Assembly (NCBI GenBank): GCA_050084985.1
Contig: JBITNC010000002.1
Coordinates: forward strand, 20,584,001-20,648,000
Length of the DNA stretch: 64,000 nt
Direction of reading: 5' to 3'
Source: Nageia nagi
Lineage: Eukaryota > Pinophyta
The position numbers and the translations under genes are program-made. Below are positions 47,850 through 61,020 of the stretch, in pieces; position 1 is the first letter of the stretch; each line of letters starts with the position of its first letter. Below the pieces are notes generated by a model. It made no database searches, had not been told where the DNA came from, and worked only from the letters and a program-made list of their open reading frames with translations.

Positions 47850-48879
47850 ACGTGCTTCATTTCCTTCCATATCAGCCAAATGATATGCCCTAGAACCATA
47901 TTTTTTCTTGATTATGTAATATCCTAACCAATTTGGAGCAAATTTATCATGTAATTAGCATTCCATATGAGATGTTTGTTGGTTTTGTTTTAAAACTAAA
48001 TCCCCTATATTAAATTCACCTATCTTAACTTTCTTATCAAATCCTCGTTTGACAATTCTTAATATACATGCTTATGTTCTAATGCATGGACTTGTTTTTC
48101 ATCTAAAAGTAATAACTGATCTAATCTTGCTTGTCTTATTGCTTCATTAGTTATAGTCTTGTAAAGCAATTTGCAAAGAAGGAATTTCTATCTCCAATGG
48201 TAATACCATTTCTAAACCATAAATAAAAGAAAATAGGGTTTCCCTATTTGGTGTTCTAATGCTTGTATGATATGACCATAAAGCATGTGGAATTTGAAGA
48301 TGCCAATCTTTATGAGAATCATTAACAATTTTAACTAGAATAATTCAAATGGTTTTATTTGTAGCCTTAGCTTGACCATTACCTTGAGGATAATATGGTG
48401 TTGAAAAGCTAATTTGTATGTGATATGCTTTACATAATGCTAATACTTCTTTATTTTTAAATTTTTTTCCATTATCAGTAATAATTTGAGCAAGAATGCC
48501 AAATAGATAGATAAGATAATGTAATATGAATTCAACTATTTTAGAACTTTGGTTGAAATCATGGGTATAGCTTTGACCTATTTTATAAAATATTTAATAG
48601 CTGTTATAATAAATTTATGACCTCCTAATGATGTAGGAAATATTTTTCCTATGAGATCTAAGGCCTATCATGAAAATGGCCATAAAGATTGCATTGGTTG
48701 TAGCGCTTACAAAAATTGGAAAAAAGGTGAGCATGTTGTTGACACTTAATGCATTTTTTAACATAATCAATACAATCACATTCCATTATAGGCCAATAAT
48801 ATCCCATGCACATTAAACATTTTGGAATAGCATGTCTGCTAAAATTTCCTTTGTATATTCCATTATGTGTAGATGACAT
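47850..48879 (-). pseudogene. E5 integrase
   Basis: The HHCC zinc-binding module is clear (GNFSRHAIPKCLMCMGYYWP then CIDYVKKCIKCQQHA). The catalytic-core region follows with many stops (ISLGKIFPTSLGGHKFIITA; later NEAIRQARLDQLLLLDEKQV). It ends with a GPF/GDLVL-like region at about 47850-48050. Decay is too heavy to assign every catalytic residue. Confidence 0.75.
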
Positions 48880-49379
48880 TGTAATTTGTGAATTAGCCCA
48901 TTCTAAATAACCCAGTAATATACCATCAAATCCTCTTCAATATAGTATATCACCTAACATGCAATAATGAGATGCTCATAATTCAAAAGCTTTCATAGCT
49001 AATTTTGTAAAATCTTTAGGTAAAACTCCATCTCTTAAAAATTTAACTAATTGGTCATACCATAGATTTTTTCTTTCTATTGTGATATCCAAAACATCAT
49101 ATGTTTTACCATCTATTTCTAAAGTAGACTCTATTATTTGTACTATTTCAATGTGAATGTTTCAATGGTGTGGACTTTGAGGTATTAATGATCCAATTGA
49201 TGCCATAGCATCAGCAAATCTATTATTTGATCTAGGAGTTGCTTGAATTTCATATTTTTTCAATAAAGATAATAAATTTTCAACTATTTGTTTATATTTT
49301 TGAAGTAAAGGTTCTTTACATTAAAATATTCCTTTAATTTGATTTACAATTAATAATGAATATTCGATGAATTTTATTT

Positions 49380-49620
49380 TCATAGTTTTAATTTTAGAGT
49401 GATCTTAATAGCTAATATTAAGGTTTCATATTCAACATTATTATTTGTACAAGGAAAATCTAATTTGAATGAGTATGGAATTGGTATTCCTTGAGGAGTG
49501 ACAAATATAACACCTACTCCACCTCCCTTTTCACACTTAGATCCATCAAAATGTATTGTCATATCCCATTCTTCTTCCAATTATGTTAGTAAGTCAACAT
49601 TGTCTAATTGAAATATGTGT
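49380..49620 (-). pseudogene. E5 second (additional) RNase H
   Basis: WDMTIHFDGSKCEKGGGVGV, IFVTPQGIPIPYSFKLDFPC and TNNNVEYETLILAI follow the start of a plant-type RNase H: DGS..K.GGG.GV, then TNN.AEY.AL, with Asp and Glu kept. It lies 3' of the ordinary RT-linked RNase H and 5' of integrase, the position of the extra RNase H of Tat elements. Confidence 0.8.
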
Positions 49621-49680
49621 TCATTAAGCAATTCTATGATAAGGGGATTATCATCTTGTAAAGGTTCTCTTAATAAATAA

Positions 49681-50841
49681 TCAGCTATAACTTAACCTTT
49701 GATGGATTTTTGATTGATATAGTAGATCAAATTTAGTTAAATACATGATCCATTTTAATGTTCTTATATTTTGATAAGTTTTATTCATCATAAAGTTAAG
49801 AGGATCAGCTTTTGTAATAACATAAGTTGTATTGTTTAACATGTAATGCCTAAGTTTCTTCATTATAAAAATGATGGCTAAACATATTTTTTCAATATAC
49901 ACATACTTAATTTCATAATCCACTAGTGTTCAACTAAGGTAATATACGGCTTGCTCTTTGTTGTGTTCATTCTTTTGAGCAAGCATAATACCTAATGCAT
50001 TTTTTATTACTGATGATTAGAGCAAAAATGGTTCATTTACTCATGGAGGAATTGATACTTATGGTGTTAATAAATATTGTTTAATTTTGTTTAGAGCTTC
50101 TTGTTGTTCTCTATCCCAATGAAAAATAGTTCCCTTTTTTAACAATTTAGTAAAAGGTTTACATTTATTTGATAATTATGAAATAAAATGTCTGATTGCT
50201 TGTAATTTTCCTTGCAAACTTTGCAATTATTTAATATTAGAAGGAGAAGGCATGTCTGTTATTGTTTAATTTATTAGGATCTATTTCAATTCCTCATCGA
50301 GATACAATGAACCCTAATAGTTTTCTTGAAGTTACTCTAAAAACACATTTCTTTGGGTTAATATGAACATTAAATTCTAACAATCTATCACATATTTTTA
50401 TCAATATCTGAAGATGTTGTTCTCTTATTTTAGACTTAGCCAATAAGTCATCAGCATAATCTTCTATGATATCATGCATATAATCATGAAAGATGTATGT
50501 CATTGCTCTTTGATATGTTGCTCTAGCATTTTTAAGACCAAAGGGTATTACTTTATAACAAAAGGTTCCCATGGTGTTATAAATGCAATTTTATGTTGGT
50601 CTTTAGAAGAAACTTTTATTTGATTATAGCTAGAAAATCCATCCATAAGTGAAAGCATTTCATGTCCTACCATGGCATCCACTAAGTTATATATATTGGG
50701 AAGTGGGAAATCATCTTTAGGACATGCTTTATTTAAATCCCTAAAATCAGTATAGATACAAATTTTTCCATTTGGTTTCTTTATAGGAACCATATTTGAA
50801 ATCCATTTTGAATAATCAATTGGTTGTATAAAATTTGGCAT
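49681..50841 (-). pseudogene. E5 reverse transcriptase and first RNase H
   Basis: RT: SNMVPIKKPNGKICIYTDFR, DLNKACPKDDFPLP, LSLMDGFSSYNQI, TFCYKVIPFGLKNARATYQR, with catalytic YADD (50447-50458, in EDYADDLLAKS). RNase H follows (YYLS, stop, TLVDYEIKYVYIEKICLAII, then KLRHYML and LKWIMYLTKFDL). Wording is typical of Ty3/gypsy Tat/Athila-type RT. Stops and at least two frames. Confidence 0.88.
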
Positions 50842-52082
50842 CTAATCATTTTTGTAATTCTTCTTTTACCATCAAGGCTATTGTAGGATTCATTTTTTGT
50901 AACTTTTGCTTAATAGGTTTATCTTCATCTTTAAGACCTAGATTATGAACAACCAGATTGGTAGCTATACCAAGCATATCTTCATATGTCCATGCAAATA
51001 TGGCCTATTTTTCTTTCAAAATAGATATAAATAACTTTTTCTATTCCTCTGTTAAAAATTTTCCTAATTGAATAATTTTAAACTTAGTAGAATCATCACT
51101 AATAGTAACATCAATAGTTTCTTCAATTACTATATGTGATCCTTATTCTAATTGATTGGGTACAAGGATCCAAATTTTATCACTTAAATCATATTCTTCT
51201 ACTTCTCTAATATTGCTCTCAATCAAAGTTAAATTAACTTTTACTTTGGATTGCAGAGATATAGGTTTTATATCTTTGATGTTGATTTGTTCAATTTGAA
51301 CCATACTGATTGATATATCATTATTAAATAAATAACTAGGCATCAAGTTGTCAAATGTACTATCATCATTTGATTTTTAATGGATGATAAAGGTAAAGAG
51401 ATTCTTCATATATGAGATTTTCAGGTTGTAATTCTATCATGTTTTTATTTGAATTATATATATTTTTTCTCTTATATCCTAATCTCATATTATCTATAGG
51501 CATTCTATAATATATGTCTATTACATGTCATTTGCTTTGTTCATATCATCCTAATCCATGCCCTTTGCAATGACATGTATCAAAATATCGTTGGACAAAA
51601 GATCACACATAGGGTGACAAATAGTCCAAGGAATTACAAAATGGTTCTTTACTAATTTTTGGAATAGGTTGTTCATTAAGTTTATCAATTCCTATGTATA
51701 CAAATAATGTTTGATTAGGTTTTTCACCTATTGAAACAAGTTTTCCTACAACAATTGATTCATGATAAGGTCATCCAATCTCTTAAGCAGTGGTAATATT
51801 AAATATTACATCATTAATATCATATTTTCCAATACCTAGATCAGACAACTTAACCATTGTATGAGAAATTTCATTTAATCTATTCCATGATAATTTCTCT
51901 TGAGATGAAGCTATCATCTCACAAGTTTTAGATGAAGAAGCATCATACAACATGTTTAATGTTTGTGTTTGATTTTGCTAGGATTCTTTTTCTTATAAAT
52001 TTAAAATATTTGATTCAAAAAATAAATTACTTATTTTTGGACTATCCATTACTTGCTTTTATTTTTCTTGTTTTAACATATT
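50842..52082 (-). pseudogene. E5 protease-RT linker
   Basis: Decayed coding sequence between protease and RT with several short open pieces (for example 51143-51346, IKPISLQSKVKVNLTLIESN). No domain was identified. Confidence 0.5.
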
Positions 52083-52620
52083 TTATTTATCATTATATTT
52101 TGAAGATTTAAATAAAGATGTCATAAAGAAATGAGTGGAAGGTAGAGTGATCTCATCAAAAATTCCTACATTGTTACAATGTGAATATGGATTATCATCT
52201 CCAAGAACACAATGTACTATTCCATTATGTATGTATTTTAAACAATTATGATAAGTTGAAGGAACACATTGCATATATTTAATCCAAGGTCTTCCTAAGA
52301 GGATATTGTATTGTGTAACATCCCCTTTAATGACCTGTAACATAGTTTGGACTATTTTTGATCCAACTATAATAGGTATAGATATTGATCTAATTGTTGG
52401 ACATAAGGCATCATTAAAGGATTTTAATTGTAAATTTGGTACCTTAATATGTGAAAATGGAATATTTAGATTTTGGAAAGTAGTTGTTGATATAATATCT
52501 ATTGCATATCCTTCATCAATTAAGACTCATTTAAACATCTTTCCATCAATATTTGCTACAATGTATAATGGTGGATCAATTTTAGATGAATTTTTCCAAT
52601 GTTTTATTTCATGATCATAA
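52083..52620 (-). pseudogene. E5 aspartic protease
   Basis: LIDEGYAIDIIS occupies the retropepsin active-site position (usually VLIDGGSALNVI). It is followed by the conserved tail TQYNILLGRPWIKYMQCVPS and TYHNCLKYIHNG. Gypsy proteases of this lineage end with LLGRPWIH....PSTLHQ.LKF. Confidence 0.75.
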
Positions 52621-52699
52621 AATGTAATTACTAATTTTTGAATTTGTTTTATGTTACCTACAAGAGTAGCAAAACTTTTAGGATCATTAATATCTAACT

Positions 52700-55600
52700 C
52701 AATTTTTTTATAAAATATGATTCATTGCATCTCGATGATCTTTTGATTGTTGTATGAAATCAAATAAGGATAATTTAACTTGTGATATTTTTAATTGTTG
52801 TTGTAATGCTCCTTTGACTGACACTTTATGATGTTGAGATATTGGTATTTGTGGCATTACATTTTGTTGATTCATTGTTGTATTTTGTTTATTTTGACTT
52901 TTTTGTGCTCTTGTGACAACACTAATCATAGAAACATACCCTATGTAATTTGGATCATATTTATGTGTTACTTGATTTGTATTCTATGAAATATTATTTG
53001 TATGATGTGGAAGGGGATTTTGATAAATACCTAATTCTTTATCAGGATTTGGCAAAGGGGTATCTACCTGTAATTTTCCCTCATCAATTAAATCTTGGAT
53101 CACATGTTTCAACGAATGACTTTGATTTGTATCCTGACCCTTTTGTCGATGATAATTATAAAATTCATTTTCTCTATACCATTTAGTATTTTTATTATGT
53201 ATTTCATCTGATTTAAGTTCTAGTAATATTATTAAATTATGATCTAACATTTTCTTTAAAATATCTTGAAGAGGTTTGGATAAAGGTGTAAAATTCCTAG
53301 GAGGTCTTGTATCTCTTTCAAAATTTTGGTTTCATTTTGGCTCTTCATATTTTTTAAAGGTTATCTTGAATTATTCTTATTTTTGGATAGATACTTTATT
53401 AGCTAGCATCACCTTATCTGTTTGTGTCTTATTTTTTATATATCCTTCTCATTTTTTACCTTTTATTTTACCATCTTGAATTTTAACTCATTCGATTACT
53501 GCTACTTGAGAGATAGCATATTCAAACATTTTATGTTGTTGCATAAGTAACATGATAGCTATAGGTATTAAGAAACTTTGACTAAATAATTTTACTAATT
53601 TCTTTTGAGGTAATGTATAAGGCATGCTTGTCAAAATTACTCACCATCATGAAATGAAATCATTTATTGATTCATCAGGAAATTGTTGTAATCTTGTTAG
53701 ATCAGTAATAGAAGTTTTATATTTAATATTAATCCTAAAATGTTGTAGAAAAATATTTTCCAATTAAGAATAAGTTTTAACACTATATTCTAGTAAACTA
53801 TTGTACCAATCCATGGCTTGACTAGCAAGTGTCATGGGAAATATTCATAGCATTAAAGCATCATCATTGAAAATTAAATAACTAGAATACTTAAATTTTA
53901 TTAAATATTCTTTAGGATCTTATTTTCATTTAAAAATTACAATTTTAGGGATTTCAAACTTATAAGGTATATCCTTTTTTGGAACACTTGGATGTATTGG
54001 TGCACTATAAATTATCTCATATAAAAGGTTGTCCTTTTTTATATTTAAGCGATACTTCTTCTATCTCTTTTAACCATTTTGTTACCTCATTATCTTCTTT
54101 ACCTATTTTTGGTTGAATTTTGGTTGAAATAATTTCAGGATCATTTTCTTCTTGATATCCTTGGGAGGCTTTTGGTAGTAATCTAGAATAACCTTGATTA
54201 TAAGGAACAACTTGTTGTTGTGGTTGTTGATAAGTTGCCATTGGTGTTTGAGGAACTTGTTGTAAAGTTCCCATTACTTGTAATGATTGTGGTACTTGAT
54301 AAGTTTATTGTACATACTATGGTTATTGTTGTTGGATCATAGGTTGATATTCTATCTTTTGACCTTGAGGTAGCATTTGTGTGATAAGTTGATAATTTAG
54401 TAATTTACCTTGCACTTAGGGATAAGATATAGCTTGTTGACTTGGTTTTTGAGTATATGATTATTGTTGAAATTGCAAAACCACTTGTTGATTTTGAGAT
54501 GGTTGAATGACTTGTGGATTTAGTTGCTAAATAGGTAAATACCTATTTTGAAATATAAGTTGTTGTAACTAAACTTATGGTTGTTGATATGAAGTTTGAT
54601 ATTGATGTGGCATTGTTTGAATCTACTTTTTGTTGAGGCATTTGTTGTAAAGGAATTGTTTGAGGAATAGATTGTCCTTTTCATACATAAGACATGAAAA
54701 TTTGTGATTGATTTTGTTTATCACTTAAAGCCAATCCTTGTGTTGATTTGTAATAGGGATTTACTTGTATGTTTTGTGCTTGTGATGTTAAGGTTTGTGT
54801 TTTTGGAGTTTGTAGTATTGGTATTGTATTTTGAATTGGCTAACTTGTTGTATGAATAATACTAGCTTGTTCTTGATACATTGGTTGTTTTCCTTTTTGT
54901 TGCACTTGTATGACATGACCTTGTGTTTGCACTTGTAGTCTTATAGGAGTTTGAATTTATTGAGACATCCAATACATATATTCATATATAGGTGTTTTAG
55001 GATTTTGATTTTTTTGTGGCATACCTAAATTATATTATATTTGTGATGGCATTTGGAATTTTTGGATCATCCTTGATGTATTTTGAATTTGAGATGAAAA
55101 TTGTTGTTGAATATCAGAAGCTTGTAATACAACTTGAGGATCTCCTATTTCTTTAAAAGGTATTGGATATTATTGAGTAAACTTAATTAACTCTTGTTCC
55201 TTTTTTGCTTCTAAAGCTCAATCACATTCTTGTAAATTTTGTTGAAACTCTTCTTGTGTAAGTTTTGGTAATGCTATTTCATTTGTATGCATATATGGAG
55301 GAATTGGTTGTGACATTTATCATTTACTACTAGATATTGTTAACTCTGATAATTTTTTAAATGGCACAATTTGCAAATCTAAGTGCATTGTTGATGTAAC
55401 AAGATTCTTATAAGAGTTTTTTTTAGGTTGCAAAAGTTGATAAGGATTATAAAATGAAGTAAATCCTTCTAAATTTTATGACATAGGACTATCTGTATGT
55501 ATATATACCCTATCATGCATGTATTGCATCTCTCTTGAAATTGTTGATGGTGTATAATCTGATCATCTAACATAAGAAAGAACAAATGAACCATCTGATA

Positions 55601-56078
55601 AATGTTTCTTAACTTTTACATACTTTGGTTTAAACACTCCCTTTTGTAATATAGAGTCAGTTATATGTGTACTTGATGGGAGTTTTAATTCATTTAGAAT
55701 TCATATAGATGATTCTAAATGTATTCTATCTAAATTGTAATGAGTACCACATGGAGAAAGACTATGAACATGAGGAGAAGCTTGAGGTATACATAATTGA
55801 GTTAATTTTCTTCTAGCTTCTATCAACATAAGATCATGCTCCGTATATGTTTCTTGTGTTGTATTAAGTCTTCCAATATTTTCTTTTTAAAAAGATTCTT
55901 GAATTGGATTAGTTTCAAAATATTTTGGATACACTTCTTGAAGCAATGGTGCAATATTTGATTCATAATATGGAACTTGTTGTAGCAAATATAAACTAGT
56001 TCTATTTCTTTCTTCTAAATTAATGGAACTTGGAACTTCTCTACCTTGTTGAGCTATTTGTGAATGGGTTTGGACCAT
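52700..56078 (-). pseudogene. gag: E5 gag
   Basis: Starts at about 56078 (MVQTHSQIAQQGREVP). A long Gln-rich low-complexity region with many stops follows (about 54020-55300), then the retrotrans_gag core around 53600-53960 (LWIFPMTLASQAMDWYNSLL, LTRLQQFPDESINDF). The C-terminal YHRQKGQDTNQSHSLKHVIQ is the gypsy gag zinc-binding motif with its cysteines lost. Not translatable as one protein. Confidence 0.72.
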
Positions 56079-56099
56079 ATTTCAAAAACATACAACATA

Positions 56100-57644
56100 A
56101 CTAAGCTATAATTTTTTTAAACTTTTATGATTTTTATGTGTAGGAGAAAATAATTGTGCACAAACATCCCACATAGATGCATATACTTGTTGATATGTTT
56201 ATCTTATTTTAAACTAGTAATTGTAACAAAAATCTTTCTTTTTTAATGTAATTTAATTTTTCCTAAATTTCTTATTCTAGTCAAATATTTTAATAGGGTA
56301 AGCTGGTATTACTAAAGGATGTCTAAAGCAAAGTCATAGCTTGGTACTTAAAAAAAAATACTTATACTTAACAAATAAAAATAAAATAAAATATAAAAGT
56401 CTCATGAAATGCAACTTAACAAATAAGATTTACTTATGCAAACTATCCCTCCCAAGCATTCATGTCTATTTTTATCTTTATTTTAATGTGATACAAATAG
56501 AATTTTAATTAAATGAATCTTGATCTAAAAACCCCCGCTATTCTTTTTAGTTATTATGTTAAGTGAGATTCATTAACCAACTTTAAATGGGATTTATTAA
56601 CTCCTTCTAGCTGTGGAAGTATTATGTGTGGTAAATTACCTCTTCTTACTAGTCACATTCAACCTTCGACCTCCATTGGAGTGGTAAGGGTAGACTTATT
56701 AAGAAGCCATTATGTGTAGATAAATTAATTAAAATGAGATTCAATTACTCCTCTAAGAGTCACATATCCCTTTGACCTCCATTGGAGTGGTAAGGGTAGA
56801 CATCTTCAAGAGTCTTACTATGAGGTTCATTCCAAAACAAAGTGAATTCATGTCCTCTTTCATTCTTTTCTTAACTTGCTGAAGATCACTAATAATGCAA
56901 GAGTAGACACCTACTTAGTGAATAAAAGTTTTAAATGAAAATGATCCCAAATAATTAATGTACTATTTAATGATTTAACTACCCAAAATCCTAATTCAAT
57001 TACCTTAAGTTCATTCCAAGCTTAATTATGATTCATTTACCCCTCCTGATTGTGGAAGTAACTTAACTCAATTCTTTCCAAATTATGTGAAAATATGAAA
57101 AAGTTTTATTTATTTTTTATCATCAAATCCATTCTAGTCACCTAATATTGCCTTTCAATGCAAAGGGAGAGCATATGTGGATAAGATAACAAATTTTTTT
57201 TATATGAGTATAACGATCCCTAAGAAAAAAGAAACCCCAAAAAACACTTAAATATCAAATCACTTTTCATATGTAAAATAACTTTAACATTTCATCTACG
57301 CTTTCCTGTATGCACTAAGAGCAAAGAAGTCATAGGAAAATTGTATATTGTTTACCTCTTTTCATTTAGTGCCTAGATATCAAAATGTGAAAGGTTATTA
57401 TGGAGCCTGTACTCCAATCACTAATGTTCTAGACCAATCATTGGCATTCAGTATCAATCATCAAAATTTGATTATAATCGCTAGCATTTCCTATAAAGTT
57501 CCTGCAAAAACATAGATTATAGAATTCAAAGTTAGCAAATTGCATAAACTAGATTGATAATATATGATAGAGAAATTATAATTAAATATGATAAATCAAA
57601 CTCCCTATCTTCAAAGATTCATGCCCTCCTTCTAGCACTAAAAA
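56100..57644 (-). other. E5 5' leader and possible PBS
   Basis: Non-coding leader. It contains a direct duplication of a 'cctttgacctccattggagtggtaagggtagac' kind of segment near 56660-56695 and 56770-56800. Next to the LTR the minus strand reads TAGTGCTAGAAGGAGGGC (about 57623-57640), which may be a primer-binding site with a decayed first TGG; the tRNA was not identified. Confidence 0.45.
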
Positions 57645-59017
57645 TGTCAATCAAAAAATCAACCTTGTTAGCAAACAAGATAAATACAATTAATACAAAT
57701 TGAAATTTTATTAATTTTTTGGAAGATATCGGTATTATAGATTATAGATCACTAGATTTGGTTGCCTTTTGAAAGGGTTTTTCTCAAATGCATGTATAAA
57801 ATAGCCTGTTCAAGTATATGGATGAAAGGTTGCTAGTGACACTTACCAAAATGTTGGCGATTGACATGGAATGTCTAAGAGAATATAACTATAACATAAG
57901 CAATTCTAAACTCCCAAGATTGCATGAAAGATCATATTTACATCTAACAAACTCACAAAGTAATATCACAACATAATATGTAAATGGTTCCTCCAACTAA
58001 GAGTACATTCACTAACTAGATCTTTACTTCAATCATAAATACAACTCTCTTACAATCCTCCTAATCTTAACTCCTACAATCTATCCTATAGCATAACTTT
58101 ACTCCACAAATTGGTGTGTAATCACAAAGAGGGAGCCTTTTATTTATAGACCAAAATCCTCTTTGGATCACCCTTTTATCCAATGTACAAAAGCATGGCA
58201 TGCACATCCTTTTACCCAAGGGGCATGCTCATGACATGGAGTGTAGGACAAGTTACATTATCATATTCACTTAAATACTTAACGTATCAAATGATACCCT
58301 TAAGTATTAGTGAATTTACATATAAGATTATTACAAAACCTTTACAATAATGCATTATACATTCCAACAATTTTAACGTTCAATATCAAATCGTTGGCAT
58401 TTCTGTAACTTTTAATTTTTTGACTAATTTGAATCACTCTTTGATTCTATCTTTGATCATTTATGTTGTAGATATCTCTAAATTTTGTTGCATCTTAGCA
58501 CCTATAGACCCTATACACATTCTCAAATAAAACATTAAACACACCTACACTTCTTAAAATCTTAATGTAGTAAAAACATGTAACAATAATAAAATTAAAA
58601 TAAACCTTGCAATAGTTTGGTTCTATCCTCATTTTGACAGCATAAGTTTACTTCAAATTTTTTTTCATCCCTATTATCTATTTGCTATAGGTATTTATAG
58701 ATTTTCTAATGGGTATTTATGGAATTCTTCAAGGCTAGCAAATGAGAGTTAATGTTTATCACCAGCTCAAAATAGAGAATGGCTTGCACATCTAGTGCCA
58801 ACGTAGGTAGTGACTAACCCTATCTATCCCTAGTTTCTTGAAGAAGATGATACTTACAATTCATCTTCTATTTCTTATGTTTTTTTGTTACAAAGTTATT
58901 GATGATCATAAGAGGATGCTAGTGACCATTACTGATTGCTAACGATTGTATCCTAATCATCAGTATTTTAAGTCTTAATTTTTTAATGTATAAGTGGATC
59001 TTATTTTGATGTTTACA
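57645..59017 (-). repeat. E5 5' LTR, interrupted by a solo LTR
   Basis: Colinear with 39692-40571 except for an extra copia LTR at 57876-58369. Without it the length is about 880 bp. On the plus strand it begins TGTCAATC and ends GTTTACA. Confidence 0.85.
57876..58369 (-). mobile_element. Solo copia LTR inside the E5 5' LTR
   Basis: A 494-bp minus-strand LTR of the E1-E4 family, matching E3 (31708-32201) along its length, including the TATA region. No internal copia sequence is adjacent. The E5 LTR continues on both sides, so it is a solo LTR left by LTR-LTR recombination. The left edge is inferred; the 5-bp flanks (atgtc, atttt) match poorly. Confidence 0.85.
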
Positions 59018-59287
59018 CCATTGATTAGTTCATGATGGCATTTGTGTGATTCATCTATCCTAGTTGATATGAATATGTTGAATCTAACTGATCTTGTTAT
59101 TTGAGATACTTATAACTTGCAAGTTCCTTTGAGATTGTAGATTACTTACTTTAGGTATGCAGGCTCTTGAAGACTCTTCATGACTTCTAGTTGGATGACT
59201 ACTTCATGAACATTAAAATTGATTATGGTTAATGATTGTATTTGGCAAAGTAGCAAGTCTCAAACTAGATCTTTCTTACTTCATAAC
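59018..59287 (+). pseudogene. Copia element E4, part 2 (3' UTR tail)
   Basis: Resumes E4 exactly where E5 interrupted it (ccattgattagttcatgatgg...). It matches E2b 29090-29350 and the reverse complement of E3 32300-32575. Similarity ends near 59287, before any polypurine tract or LTR, where the telomere-like repeats begin. Confidence 0.85.
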
Positions 59288-59960
59288 TATTATCCCACTT
59301 GTAAAAATTAGGGTTACAAAAAATTAAGGTTGTAAAAAATTTAGGTTATAATAAATTAAGGTTGTACAAAATTAGGGTTGTAAAAATTAGGGTTATAAAA
59401 AATTAGGGTTGTAAAAATCAAGGTTGTAAAAAATCAAGGTTTTAAAAAATAAAGGTTATAAAAAATTAGGTTGTAAAAAATTATGGTTGTAAAAATTAGG
59501 GTTGTAAAAAATTAGGGTTGTAAAAAATAAGGGTTGTAAAAAATTAGGATTTTAAAATATTAAGGTTTTAAAAATTAGGTTTGTACAAAATTATGGTTGT
59601 AAATAATTAGGGTTGTAAAACTCAAGGTTGTAAAAAGTCAAAGTTGTAAAAAATTAGGGTTCTAAAAAAATTATAGTTATAAAAAATTAGGATTTAAGGT
59701 TGTAAAAGTCAAAGTTTTAAACAATTATGGTTGTAAAAAATTACGATTGTAAAAAATTAGGGTTCTTAAAAAATTAGGGTTTTTTAAAAATTAAGGTTGT
59801 AAAAATTTAGGGTTTTAAAAAATCAGGGTTGTAAAAGGTTTATACAAAATTAGGGTTGCAAAAATTAGGGTTGTAAAAAATTAAGGTTGTACAAAATTAG
59901 GGTTGTAAATAAATAAGGTTGTAAAAAATTAGGGTTGTAAAATCAAGGTTATAAAAAATT
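59288..59960. repeat. Degenerate 16-17 bp array (ttagggttgtaaaaaa type)
   Basis: About 40 head-to-tail degenerate copies with a ttagggttgt core followed by an A run. The ttaggg core recalls plant telomere repeats, but the unit is longer and irregular. Confidence 0.85.
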
Positions 59961-60275
59961 AGGGTTTAGGGTTCATGGTTTATGATGAATAGTTTAGGAT
60001 TTATGATGTAGGGCTTAGGGTTTAGGGTTTAGGATGTAAGGTTTATGGTATATGATGCAGGTTTTAGGGTTTATGATGTAGGATTTAGAGTTTATGATAT
60101 AGGGTTTAGGGTTTATGATGCAAGGTTTAGGGTTTATGATGAAGGGTTTAGGTGTTAGGGCTTATGGTTTATGATATAGGGTTTAGGGTTTAGGGTGTAG
60201 TGTTTATGATGTAGGGTTTAGGGTTTAAGATGCAAGGTTTAAGGTTTATGATGAAGGGTTTAGGATTTAATATTT
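59960..60275. repeat. Telomere-like ggtttaggg/tttatgatgta array
   Basis: Alternating gggtttaggg and tttatgatgtag units, consistent with interstitial, degenerate TTTAGGG-type repeats. Confidence 0.8.
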
Positions 60276-61020
60276 GAACAACCTATATGTCTACTTAAGA
60301 AAATATAATATTTATCTTTTTTACAAGTTTACAAATATAAATCAAATAATTTATATGCCTAATTACTTTATCATGCAATTCAATATGGTTATCTTTTTTA
60401 CAACTTCACAAATTGATTAAATCTTATTAATGTGAGCGATGTGAAGATTATAGTTAATATTTTAAATTTTCCTAGAATGTATACTAGTCAAGTGTTTAAA
60501 TAAGGTATACTAGTAAAACTATAAGCTAGGTTTACCATATCTTGCCAATGAGTCACATAATAGTATATTGAAAGTGGTCATTACAACTCTACTTCCACCA
60601 TTAACAATATAATCCTTTCCTAACCAGTGTGGGCTCTAAGCTCAATATGGCAGCTAAAAAGGCTTCCTAGGGCTAAGTCTCGACATGGTGACTCAATGTG
60701 TCCCCATTTTACAATGGGGCACCAAAAATACCATTAGGCGAGTAGTTAATGGATTTCCAAGAGTATCAACCATCAATGATGTAGCCAATGGAGTGACTAA
60801 CCCATTGGTGTCACCCATGCAATTCTCATCTCCCTTATTTATAATCGTTTGATAGAAAGTAACGACTTCTATCCTAAGGAAAGACTACGTTGGTGATCAA
60901 ATCCAAGTGTAGCCCTCTCTATGGCTCAATAATTATGGTGGTGGAAACTTGAGAAAATTAGAATCAATTGTTGGTCATCACCTCCAACTCATTGATGTTC
61001 ATTTTAAAAGCATCATGCAT
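60276..61020. other. Non-repetitive interval, no gene seen
   Basis: Mixed-composition DNA with no recognised coding similarity. A segment near 60567-60635 (gaaagtggtcattacaact..) recurs at about 61380-61450. Confidence 0.5.

Larger units (their letters stand above)
39687..59017 (-). mobile_element. Ty3/gypsy Tat/Ogre-like retrotransposon E5 (~19 kb)
   Basis: Long minus-strand element between related LTRs at 39692-40571 (3') and 57645-59017 (5', enlarged by a solo copia LTR). Order on the minus strand: 5' LTR, leader, gag, protease, RT, RNase H, a second RNase H, integrase, an unknown region, then a plus-strand plant-mobile-domain gene before the 3' LTR. The second RNase H and antisense gene are features of the Tat/Ogre lineage. 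The flanks gcatt (39682-39686) and ccatt (59018-59022) fit a target duplication with one change, and joining them restores the copia 3' UTR. All genes carry many stops. Confidence 0.85.
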
